Positions 26,829 through 36,100 of a stretch of DNA of 64,000 nucleotides are shown here, in pieces. The DNA is from CALINF01 sp039990395. Lineage in GTDB: Bacteria; Pseudomonadota; Gammaproteobacteria; Pseudomonadales; Halieaceae. The stretch spans positions 186,001-250,000 of the forward strand of contig JBDXFZ010000139.1 in the NCBI GenBank assembly GCA_039990395.1, written 5' to 3'. Both the position numbers and the translations under genes were made by a program. Within the stretch, counting starts at the first letter, position 1. Every line of letters starts with the position of its first letter. The notes beneath the pieces were generated by a model. That model was not told the DNA's origin, searched no databases, and was given only the letters and a program-made list of their open reading frames with translations.

Positions 26829-27199
26829 AGGTAGCGGTGATTGATGATGCGAAGACGATTCGCATGATGATGTCCCACACCTTAAAAGGAATGGGGTGCG
26901 AAGTAGAGTGCGCGGAGGATGGCTATAAGGCCTTGGGCATGTTGCGAAGGTTCAAACCCGACCTGATCTTTCTCGATATTACGATGCCAGAGCTGGACGG
27001 CTACCAGACCTGCACGTTGATACGAAATTCTGAAGATACCAGAAATACACCTGTGATCATGCTCTCGTCATCCGATGGCATTTTTGATATCGCCAAGGGG
27101 CAGGCGCGTGGAGCTACCGCACACGTAACCAAGATACCCCCGGAGTCTGTTCTGCGGCAGTTGATACACAACTATACCAATGCAGAAAAAGCGGCTTAA
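26792..27199 (+). CDS. pilG: PilG-like single-domain response regulator
   Basis: 135 residues from the ATG at 26792, with GAGAGAGGA before it; a TTG at 26774 overlaps that ribosome site and was rejected. Receiver features: Asp18-Asp19 (VAVIDDAKT), phospho-Asp62 (IFLDITMPELDG), LSSSDG near residue 92 and Lys114. The usual Lys-Pro is Lys-Ile here (HVTKIPPES). The segment MPELDGYQTCTLIRNS closely follows PilG of Pseudomonas, which is also 135 residues. It opens a tightly packed run pilG-pilI-pilJ-pilK-chpA. Confidence 0.8.
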   Translation: MDQTEETSVTGVKVAVIDDAKTIRMMMSHTLKGMGCEVECAEDGYKALGMLRRFKPDLIFLDITMPELDGYQTCTLIRNSEDTRNTPVIMLSSSDGIFDIAKGQARGATAHVTKIPPESVLRQLIHNYTNAEKAA

Positions 27200-27202
27200 G
27201 CG

Positions 27203-27769
27203 ATGAGTCTTTCACCTCAAGATGCGCTGAGCTTGGTACAGCGTAGCTATGCCCACTCTGCAGTGAGCACCCCTGCCCCGCAGGATCAAACCATGCTTTG
27301 GGTGGGCACGCATCTGGGTTTGGCCGGCATCGATGTACTGGTGGGTGAAGGTGAGATCGACGAGATTATCGAAACGCCAGTAACGACGTTCATACCAGGA
27401 ACTCGGCCATGGGTGATGGGACTCGCTGCACACAAGGGCAGCCTGTTGCCGATTATCGATGGGGATACGCTACTGCGCAAAAGACCTTATGAAGGTCGAG
27501 TGCGTGAATACTCCATGGTGATACGTAGAGCGGGCATCCACTTCGGTATCACGTTGAGCCAGGTGCACCGAAATCTAAAGTTACCGGTTGACCAACGTGT
27601 CATGGATATATGTGCGGATGACGCCATTGCCGAATTCTGCCTTGGCGGCTTCCGCCAGAACGAAAAGCTTCTTTCGGTGTTGGATGTTGACAAGCTGATA
27701 GATGAAAGCGAATTGGGAGATGCGGCATTGATACGCCGTGAACTAACAGAGGAAAGCTGTAATGACTAA
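27203..27769 (+). CDS. pilI: CheW-like coupling protein (PilI)
   Basis: 188 residues with a CheW fold: GLAGIDVLVGEGEIDEIIET, then RPWVMGLAAHKGSLLPIIDG and SMVIRRAGIHFGITLSQVH. It should connect the receptor (next gene) to the split ChpA-like kinase. It starts 3 bp after pilG and overlaps pilJ by 8 bp. The identity as CheW-type is strong; the PilI name rests on position. Confidence 0.8.
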   Translation: MSLSPQDALSLVQRSYAHSAVSTPAPQDQTMLWVGTHLGLAGIDVLVGEGEIDEIIETPVTTFIPGTRPWVMGLAAHKGSLLPIIDGDTLLRKRPYEGRVREYSMVIRRAGIHFGITLSQVHRNLKLPVDQRVMDICADDAIAEFCLGGFRQNEKLLSVLDVDKLIDESELGDAALIRRELTEESCND

Positions 27770-29861
27770 AGCAATAAAGGGCGCTACATCCACTCTTTGG
27801 CTGACTGTGATATCGGTTGGTATTCTCGCGTGTTTGTGCGGGGTTGGTTATACCTTCTACTTGATTCAACAGGAGGCCGGCCAGGAAGATTTATACCGGG
27901 TAACCACCGGTGAAATGCGATTGATCTCTCAGGACATCGCCTCCACGGCGCGTGAAACAGCGAGTGGCTCATCTGAGTCGTTTCAACGCTTGCAGCGACA
28001 GGTGCAAGACTTCGATGTGTTGCTAAACAACGTAAAACTGTCTGGCCTGGATGCTGAAGTTGAAACCATTGAAACGCACTGGCTGACGATTGAACAAGGT
28101 GTAGGATCGCTCGTCGAAGTAGGCCCTCGTGTAACGCTCATCAATAACATATCCGCCGAATTGGAAGAAAACATCCGGCCTATTCAGAGCGAGTTTGCTG
28201 CTGTGGTAGACATACTGCGCGATGAAAACGTATCACCTGACACAGTTGCAGCTGCGCAGAAGACACTTTGGTTAACCGAGCGGATAGCCCGGAACATCGG
28301 AAAGATTCTTGCGGGCGGTGGACAGAGCCAAAGCGCTGCTGACGAATTTCGCAATGACGCAGCAATGTTCAGCACTATTGTAGACGCGCTCAAGGATGGT
28401 AACCGAGTGATGGGCGTAGAGCGCTTAACTGACTCCGACGCCCTGGATTCGATTAACACTGCTTACCAGATGTTCGACGTTGTTTCGCGCTCTGTCACAC
28501 AGATAGCGGGTGCGTCGCCTGAAATGCGCCTCGCAGCGGTAGCGCGAGAAAACATCACCACAACCAGCCCTCAACTGACGGATGCGGTCGCCAGCCTGGT
28601 GCCTGCTCTTGAGCGCCAAAATAATGCGCGGCTTTTTGATCGCGGCACATTGATGGCCTTGTTCGTGGCTCCCGCCATATTAGCGGTGGGCCTGCTGATT
28701 ACAATGTATAGAGATCAACGACGTCGGGTTGAATATACCGAACGAGGTGTTGCTGCCATAAACAGGGCACTGGTTAAGATTTCCGAGGGTGACCTCACTG
28801 TGCTGGTGCCAGAAGACAATGAGGTAACGAGGGAAATTGCAAAAGAGATAAATGCATCTACTGATCGGCAGCGAGAGCTTATTCGCAATATACGGGTGCC
28901 GTTTGAAGTATCTGTCGGTGAAATAAACAAGATTGGTAAAACGGCGCGTGGCCAGGTAGACAAAGGCAAGCAATTAACGCGGTCGGTTGTGGAATCAACT
29001 ACTGCCACAACGGAAATGGTGCGTACAAGTGAGGAAATTAAGGTTGCGACAGGAGAGGCTGCGAAGAAGTCCGATAAAAGCCGTCAGCAGATCGAGCGCG
29101 GATATGATCTAACGCAGGATATGTCCAGGGCCTCAGCTGACGTGCGTGAGTCTGTACAAGAAACTTCCAAGTCAGCCAAGCGCCAGGGAGAACTCATTCA
29201 GTCAGTAACAACGGCTGCGGAATATATTCAATCACTCAATACCAAGATTTCCGTAGTTGCGATCAACACTCGGATCGAAGCAGAAAAGGCTGGCGAACAT
29301 GGGCGACCCTTCCTGGGTATTGCTGAGGCCATTGGTGATTTGCTGCGTGAGGCTGAGGAAGAAGGACGAAAAATTATCTCAGAGGTTCGCATGCTTCAGA
29401 ACATGTCTGCAGAGAATCTTAACAGTATGGAAAATACGGTAGGCACTGTTGTGACCATACTTGAGTACATCGATAGACTCGACAGCGCGCTGAAAGAGAT
29501 CAATGAAGGCTCCACGGCGATCAGCGATATTGTTCGTTCGGTGGACGATGCGGCGGGACAGTCTGCAGTAAGTGCGCAGCACATGAATAGTGCGATGTCC
29601 GAAATTCGCGAGCGCAATATCGACATTAGTGAGTACAGCGAGTTCACTCAAATCGGCGTAAGCAGCCTCCAGAAATCGATGCACGAAGTGGCTGACAACC
29701 TGAGTCAGTTTCGTATTGAGCAGACCACCCGTCAGCAACTAGATGACATGGCCAAGCTTGAAGAGCTGCAGCAAATGCAAGACGCGACAAAGATCTATGG
29801 AGAGGCTGAAATGTCAGCGCTTGAAATGGGCGATGATGCAGATCGTAAGGTATCGGGATGA
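27762..29861 (+). CDS. pilJ: Methyl-accepting chemoreceptor, PilJ-like
   Basis: 699 residues: membrane helix 1 (about 11-34), a periplasmic helical domain (about 35-290), membrane helix 2 (about 295-316), a HAMP-like linker, and a long cytoplasmic coiled coil. The hairpin tip (about 485-530) is strongly diverged: NTKISVVAINTRIEAEKAGE stands where most receptors read QTNLLALNAAIEAARAGE, and HGRPFLGIAEAIGDLLREAE replaces HGRGFAVVADEVRKLAE. The Asn, IEA, AGE and GR positions are kept. It overlaps pilI by 8 bp and pilK by 4 bp. The receptor should sense pilus or surface signals as PilJ does (inference). Confidence 0.75.
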   Translation: MTKAIKGATSTLWLTVISVGILACLCGVGYTFYLIQQEAGQEDLYRVTTGEMRLISQDIASTARETASGSSESFQRLQRQVQDFDVLLNNVKLSGLDAEVETIETHWLTIEQGVGSLVEVGPRVTLINNISAELEENIRPIQSEFAAVVDILRDENVSPDTVAAAQKTLWLTERIARNIGKILAGGGQSQSAADEFRNDAAMFSTIVDALKDGNRVMGVERLTDSDALDSINTAYQMFDVVSRSVTQIAGASPEMRLAAVARENITTTSPQLTDAVASLVPALERQNNARLFDRGTLMALFVAPAILAVGLLITMYRDQRRRVEYTERGVAAINRALVKISEGDLTVLVPEDNEVTREIAKEINASTDRQRELIRNIRVPFEVSVGEINKIGKTARGQVDKGKQLTRSVVESTTATTEMVRTSEEIKVATGEAAKKSDKSRQQIERGYDLTQDMSRASADVRESVQETSKSAKRQGELIQSVTTAAEYIQSLNTKISVVAINTRIEAEKAGEHGRPFLGIAEAIGDLLREAEEEGRKIISEVRMLQNMSAENLNSMENTVGTVVTILEYIDRLDSALKEINEGSTAISDIVRSVDDAAGQSAVSAQHMNSAMSEIRERNIDISEYSEFTQIGVSSLQKSMHEVADNLSQFRIEQTTRQQLDDMAKLEELQQMQDATKIYGEAEMSALEMGDDADRKVSG

Positions 29862-30709
29862 ATATCCTAGGTCAAAAGCGCGTACCTACTCTGAGTGATC
29901 AGCAAGAGAGCTGGTTACTCAGCGAACTACATGATCGAGCTGGTATTACCGTGGAAACACCTCGTGGAATTCTTGATAGTTATGTAGAAGAGCGCATGGC
30001 CGTAACCGGTGCAAGCAACGCCGAAGACTACTTGCTATGTTTTCGCGAAGGAATCACCTCTCGTGCAGAATGGCTTGCACTGGTCGATCTTCTTACCGTG
30101 AAGGAGACTCGATTCTTTCGCCAAGCCGAGTCTATTGCCTGCTATAGCCAGTACCTGCAAGATCTCGTCGTAATAGAGCCACCTCACGAGCTGAATATTT
30201 GGAGCGTGGGTTGCTCTACGGGGCAGGAGCTGTACTCACTTGGAATGGTAGCCGAAGATCTGTTGCGAGAGACTTGCCCGAACGTTGAGTGGCATGGGAT
30301 TGGTACAGATTTAAGCTTTGCGGCGGTAGCCAAGGCGCAGTCAGGCGTTTACTCGGATTCAGAAGTTGCTTCACTGCCTGAGGTGATTCGTACCAGGCAT
30401 ATGGCGCCAGCACCTTTTACAGGCTGGAAAATGTCAGCCGATATTCTCGCTAGAACGCACTTTTTCCATAGCAATCTTTTGCATGTATGCGACACCCCGT
30501 TCACGGACTTCAATGTCATCTTTTGTCAAAACGTACTGATCTATTTCGATCGTGACCAGCAGTACTGGATTCTGGATCAACTGATAGAGCGCTTACGCCC
30601 GGGAGGCCTTCTGATATTGGGCGCAGGTGAAGCAATCCTATGGTCCAGTAGCCAGCTTGAAAGAATGTCTTTCAAAGGCGCGACCGCTTTCCAAAAACTG
30701 GAGAACTAG
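29858..30709 (+). CDS. pilK: CheR-type chemoreceptor methyltransferase (PilK)
   Basis: 283 residues. LLTVKETRFFRQAESI is the CheR N-terminal motif, NIWSVGCSTGQELYSLGM binds SAM, and IFCQNVLIYFDRDQQYWILD is the conserved C-terminal part. It adds methyl groups to receptor glutamates; the CheB-like gene at 25.7 kb would remove them. It overlaps pilJ by ATGA and is 2 bp from the next gene. Confidence 0.88.
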   Translation: MNILGQKRVPTLSDQQESWLLSELHDRAGITVETPRGILDSYVEERMAVTGASNAEDYLLCFREGITSRAEWLALVDLLTVKETRFFRQAESIACYSQYLQDLVVIEPPHELNIWSVGCSTGQELYSLGMVAEDLLRETCPNVEWHGIGTDLSFAAVAKAQSGVYSDSEVASLPEVIRTRHMAPAPFTGWKMSADILARTHFFHSNLLHVCDTPFTDFNVIFCQNVLIYFDRDQQYWILDQLIERLRPGGLLILGAGEAILWSSSQLERMSFKGATAFQKLEN

Positions 30710-30711
30710 CA

Positions 30712-33132
30712 ATGGCTAACAAGACCGATATTGTTTCCCTAAAGTGGGTTGTAGGGTTGATGACCAAGCAGGCGGAGAACGCCGAGCTTGCTCTAGTGGA
30801 ATACAGTAAAGATTCCAGTCAAAAGCGGGCCTTGCTCAAGAGTATGTGGTCTGTTCACCAGATTACGTCAACTCTACGCGCGTTGGGTATCAAGAAAGGC
30901 GAGATGCTATCCATAGAGATGGAGCGCTCCCTGAATTTTATCTATAAAGAAAAGGTGACAGGCGAACGCCGTAAGTTGGCAATGGGCGGGCTGATGCAGG
31001 CACTGAAAATTCTTCCAGCCTACCTTGCTCATGTTCAGAGCGCCCGTATGGACACAGGTCGAGGCTTGGAAACGCATGTGAATGATCTGCGCCGCTGGGT
31101 TGGTGAGCGTCCGCGTCCTCAAGCATTTTTCTTCCATATGGACATCCCGGAAGGCGCAGGTATATCAGAAAGTGTTTCGCCTGCGTCAGACGAGGAGATC
31201 CGAGCTCGTGCCAATATGATGCTGGCCCTGTATTTGGAGATGGCTAAGTCTGCATTGCGTAAACGAAATGTAGGCGAAAGTATGAAAACGGTCGCGCGAG
31301 TCTCGAGGAAAATGCAGGGCCTCTTTCAGGGGACAGAGCCAGAACGCTTCTGGCTCACATTGGTTGGAATCTGTGAAGGGATAGCTGGCGGGATCATCGT
31401 CCCCGATGAATGCATAGCGCAGCTCTTTAAAACGGGCGCTTTTATGATCAAGTATGCGCGCGAGAACGGTAGGGAAATAGACACCAGCGTCGACTATGAA
31501 GGTAGTTTGCAGCAGATGTTGTTTTATATAGCGGCCTGCCGCGCCAAGCCTGTACATATCTCCAATATTCGCAGTGTCTTTGGTATTACTGATGACACCA
31601 TCGAAATCTACAGTCGCGGCCTTATTCATCTAGATGCGCTGGTAACGGCGCTCAGTGGAGCGTTGGATAATCTGAACAAGGCAGTGGAGTTCATTAACAG
31701 CCGCGATCTAGCTGAGTTTGATCTGGACGAGAGCAGCCTGGAGGAATGTCCGCTATTGGACTATCTGGAAAATGCTCACCACCGACTATTTGCGGCAGGC
31801 CAAGTGGGTCACGCAGATGCACTAATGGAGGCTCGCGGAAAACTGCAATCGTACCTTCTCGCTGATAATCGTGGAGAAAACGAAAGGGTTGCCCCGCTCA
31901 CGAATGAACTCGTACGCGCGATAGTCGACGTTAAGCTGGATGTTGAATACAAGCTAGAGCATGGCTTGAGTAGTTCCTTTTCCAGTCGGGAATTTGAGTT
32001 GAGAGAGAGCGTAGTAACGGCCACGTTCTCCCAGATGTCGTTAGTCGAGATTAGTTTGCATGAGGTGCTACGCCACAAGGCATTGACTAATGCCCTGAAG
32101 AACAAGCCAACCAGCGTAGACAGCACCCTGCAACTGACATTTGCGCTGCACCGCTACCTGAACAAGACTGACACAGGCCATGAAGCGCTACGTAGTGCGG
32201 TTCGTTCCGCTGACCAGGGCGACGCAGACGCAGACCTGCTCTATGAGCTGGCGCAAGAATTTCTTGCGCAAATGGATTCTACGCCGGAGCGGCAGGCGGT
32301 GCGTTTGTCGCTACAGCTGTTGTCAGAGATCGCCGGTGCGCTGGACTTCGCGGGCATGGCCCGTGAAAGCAAAGTCATTGAGCAATGTGAAGATTGGCTT
32401 GAGGCTGCAAGTAAGGCTGGCAGCATCAGAGAGGATGACGCCTTCCGTTGTTTTGCCGATGCGTTTGCACAACTCGAGCTGCATCTCCAGCGCTCGATTC
32501 TAGACCCACTTGATGAGTCTGAGCACATGCTGGTCGTGGCTGAGCAGAGAGCAGCAGAACTTGAGAACTTTGCTTGCCGATTGTCGGCTGGGGCAGATGT
32601 CGCCGAGCCGGCCGCTGTGGATACGCAGTTGTATGTTCAAGACAGCGAAATTCCCGCAGCGTTTCGCGAGATTTTCATAGAGGAAGCAGAAGAGATTGTG
32701 GAAGATCTTCAGCGCCTGTTTTTGGCCTGGCAGCAAGAGCCAGTTAAGGGCGAGAACCTGAAGGATATGCGGCGGCACTTTCACACCTTTAAAGGCAATG
32801 GACGCGCAGTAGGCGCTAACATTCTCGGAGAGCTCGGTTGGGCAGCGCAGGATCTGCTCGATAGCGTGCTTGATGGAGACCTTGCAATCACTGATGGGTT
32901 GCGATCATTGCTTGATGACGTGATCAAAGCCTTACCTGATCTTGTGAACTCCTATCGTGTTGCAGACGGTTTGAACGTCAGCCTTGCTCGTGAACTCACC
33001 AACCGCTGTTTCCGTGCCACCAAGTTGTCTGGCACTGACCTTGCTGAAGACCTACAGCAATTGGGGAGCACTGAAGTGCCTTCTGCAGCACCAGTTGAAA
33101 ATAGCAATGCCGCTCAGCCAGTTAGTCACTGA
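30712..33132 (+). CDS. ChpA N-terminal-like phosphotransfer protein (first half of a split ChpA)
   Basis: 806 residues, soluble, mostly helical. The first ~600 residues look like the FimL/ChpA N-terminal region, a chain of degenerate phosphotransfer-like helical bundles (VSLKWVVGLMTKQAENAELA at the start). A clear Hpt domain is at about 645-730, with the phosphorylatable His in RRHFHTFKGNGRAVGA. There is no kinase domain; that lies in the next gene. The stop TGA is clean, and the next start 42 bp later has its own ribosome site (GGGGGAGAAGCC), so this looks like a true two-gene arrangement rather than a frameshift. Confidence 0.65.
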   Translation: MANKTDIVSLKWVVGLMTKQAENAELALVEYSKDSSQKRALLKSMWSVHQITSTLRALGIKKGEMLSIEMERSLNFIYKEKVTGERRKLAMGGLMQALKILPAYLAHVQSARMDTGRGLETHVNDLRRWVGERPRPQAFFFHMDIPEGAGISESVSPASDEEIRARANMMLALYLEMAKSALRKRNVGESMKTVARVSRKMQGLFQGTEPERFWLTLVGICEGIAGGIIVPDECIAQLFKTGAFMIKYARENGREIDTSVDYEGSLQQMLFYIAACRAKPVHISNIRSVFGITDDTIEIYSRGLIHLDALVTALSGALDNLNKAVEFINSRDLAEFDLDESSLEECPLLDYLENAHHRLFAAGQVGHADALMEARGKLQSYLLADNRGENERVAPLTNELVRAIVDVKLDVEYKLEHGLSSSFSSREFELRESVVTATFSQMSLVEISLHEVLRHKALTNALKNKPTSVDSTLQLTFALHRYLNKTDTGHEALRSAVRSADQGDADADLLYELAQEFLAQMDSTPERQAVRLSLQLLSEIAGALDFAGMARESKVIEQCEDWLEAASKAGSIREDDAFRCFADAFAQLELHLQRSILDPLDESEHMLVVAEQRAAELENFACRLSAGADVAEPAAVDTQLYVQDSEIPAAFREIFIEEAEEIVEDLQRLFLAWQQEPVKGENLKDMRRHFHTFKGNGRAVGANILGELGWAAQDLLDSVLDGDLAITDGLRSLLDDVIKALPDLVNSYRVADGLNVSLARELTNRCFRATKLSGTDLAEDLQQLGSTEVPSAAPVENSNAAQPVSH

Positions 33133-33174
33133 TGCGCGTAAGGACAACTTGTTTCCACATCTGGGGGAGAAGCC

Positions 33175-36100
33175 ATGCTCACTGAAAGTACGACAAGCGA
33201 CGATCTGATGTCATCCGTAGAAAGCGAAGAGAGTGAATCGCTGGATTGGCTTCTGGACGAAGACTATGAGGAGCAGAAGGAGTCTCTTTTCGCGCTATCT
33301 GAAGATACCTTTGATTCCAGCTTATCGGAGTCCGAGTTGCAAATGGCTGGAAGGCCGATGGCGCGAGGCGATGCCGGAATAGATTCGCTGGACACCTTCG
33401 TTGAAGAGGAAATTATTCTGGGGTCCGTGGGTGAATCAAGTGATATTTATAGTAATACCGCTGACGTCCAACCTGTGCTTGCCGATGAAGAGAACGAACC
33501 AACGTTTGAAACAGTAGCAATCGAGCATGTCCAGACGCGTTCATCGTATTCGCTGAATCAAGACATCGTCGGCCTTGACGATGGATCAGATCTACTGGAA
33601 TTGGTGGACGATGATGACATGGGGGAAAAACCCCTGGTACTGCAGCGTTCCAGCGCGAGACAGGCGTTGTCTCCTCTTTCTGTGGCCGAAGAAACACAAG
33701 TAGAGATTGGAGCTGCTCCACAGTTAAAAACGTTGGAACCTGAACAGGTAGATGCAAATATCACAGTGATACAAGAGCTACCTCAGCTACCTCAGCTACA
33801 GCAGGAACAGGTCGACACTGTGGTATGGGGTGGTGTGAATCACGAGATAGAGCTACGTGAAGACACTCTCGACACAGGCACGACTAATAAGCCAGAAGCC
33901 CTTGGGAGCACACTGGAAATATCCGGTGAACTAACTGAGCCTGAATCAAATCAGGCTGGAGAAACTCAGGCGATCGCTGCACCCCTTGATGCGCTTGATC
34001 TCGAGGTCGAAGAAGAGAGCCTCATGCTGAACATAGTGGCTGACTCACCAGAGAATAAGGTGGAACTCGAGCCTCTGTCGATAGGCTTAAGCGAATCCGT
34101 AGAAGAGGTGGAAGAGTCGTTTGATCTAGGTTTCTTCGACGAAGCAGCTTTCTCTGACGCAGGTAGCGAGAGCGACGCCCTTGAAGCGGTTGGGGGCGCG
34201 GGCTTCACCGATATCGGCGAGATAGACATAGAGTCGCTGGGGGTAGCAAGAGTTGAAGGAGTCGCGCCTTTAGATCCATCGACAAACGACGAGATTGACT
34301 ACCACGAAGATTTTGATCAGTACGAGTTCGACTCTGCTGACGCTGTTTCTGTCCCAGCGATATCGGAGGTTCTTGGCCCATTGATGACGGCCATTAACAA
34401 CAACATCGCATTGCAGCTACAGCGTCTTGAAGAACCGTCACAAAGTGTTCAGGCGGAACTTGTGGTTGTTGCCGATGAGGCGGATCTGGTAGCAAGACGA
34501 CGTGAGGGGTATGTGTCACTAGCTTCGCTAAATATTGAGCTGCCCTCAGACCTTGATCAATTGGGCCAGCTTGAAGTCGATGCAATCCAAGTGAGGCTGG
34601 TTCGATTGGCCTCCGGCCAGTATTGTAATGACCTGTTCTCGACGCCTGCGAATCCAGCTAACCCATCGGTTCCTGCTATCGACGAAGAATCCATTTTCGA
34701 CAGCAAGGAAGGAGACACCACGCAGGAATACGTACTTTTCGCCGATGATGAAGATATCGATGAGGATTTCTTTACAAAATCCAGTGACTTCCCAGATATC
34801 GTTAGCAGGCAGCATGTTGTTGAAGATGCCGATATAGCGGACTTCCCAATTGCGGACTCGGCGAATGATCAGGATTTTGATGACGCCATCGATTTTTCCG
34901 ACCTGGCAGCTGCTACTGAAACAATTTTTACGACCCTCGAAGAGCAGAAGATAGAAGAGCCTGCGCCGGCGGCATTGGAAAAAGATGTTGCGCAAGATAT
35001 TTTTGGCAGCGACTTGGAGATGGACTTTGCTGAAGAGCTGAGCGGTCAAGACAGTGACGAAGACGAGTTGTTTGCCAGTCTGTCTATGGGCGATATGGAG
35101 CTCGATGATATCTGCGGAATAACGCCAGAGGCCTTCGACGATAAGCAATGGTCGAGTGCGGGCGAGTCTACTCCTGTTACCCCTAACGAAAATATCGAAC
35201 GAGAGAACGTTGCCCACCGAGTAAATGTCTCAGCTGAAAAATCCAACTGGTGTGTCCCTGAAGGTATAGCTTTTAGCAAAGCTAGCCAAGATCACAGCGA
35301 AATATTTAGCGAGTTTTTGGATGCCTTCATTGAAGAAGCCGCTGCTGAGCTCGAGAAGTTGGAGGATGCATTCGCGGATTGGGAAAAGAATTTCGAGACC
35401 CGCAGTTTGCCTGATGCAGTGTTACGCACTTTGCATACCCTTAAAGGTATCGCTAAAGGTGTTGGTCTTCAGTGCTATGGCACTCTTATTCACAACTTTG
35501 AAACCCTGCTGGAACAATTCGAGATTCCCGCACCTGGCGCAGAAGACGCGTATTTTCGCATTGCGAATGCATGGCTGAATGCTGCGGTTCAGGGTTTCGA
35601 ACATGTTGAAGCCACCCGGGAGGATATCCGCTCTGAATTGCCGTCTCAGACGATCGATGTATTTGCGAAGCTAAACAATTCAGTTAAATCCACAATCGAA
35701 ACGCCGGAGGGTATGGAGCTGTCGTCCATCGATAGCTCTGCTTCTACTGAACCTGTAGAGCCGTCTCAGGCAGATAAGCAGGCGAAACCGAATGCTTTGA
35801 CTGAACCGGGTGTAAAGCCGCTTGCAGACCAACAAACGATTCGCATGACGGCTGATGCGGTGGATCACCTGATGAACCTTACCAATCAGGCTCAGCAATT
35901 GGGAGTGCGCTCCTCACAAAGTACGGTGCGCTCAAAACTGGCGACGTCTGAACTCCATGCGCGTCTTTCGTCCGTGCGCACTAATGTGAACCAGATTGCT
36001 GATAAAGCCTTACTGAATGTTACGGCCAAAGGCGGTGCGCAGACATCAGACCTGGATGCTCTAGAGATGGATCAGTATTCAGAGATTCAGGAGGCGGCCA

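Noticed and set aside
33100..33200. Frameshift splitting a single ChpA gene
   Set aside because: The upstream protein ends at a clean stop after a low-complexity tail, and the next ATG has a good ribosome site; nothing indicates a lost frame.
34546..35217. Minus-strand frame of 223 codons inside the kinase gene
   Set aside because: Arises opposite the acidic low-complexity region, which leaves few stops on the other strand; no support for a gene.
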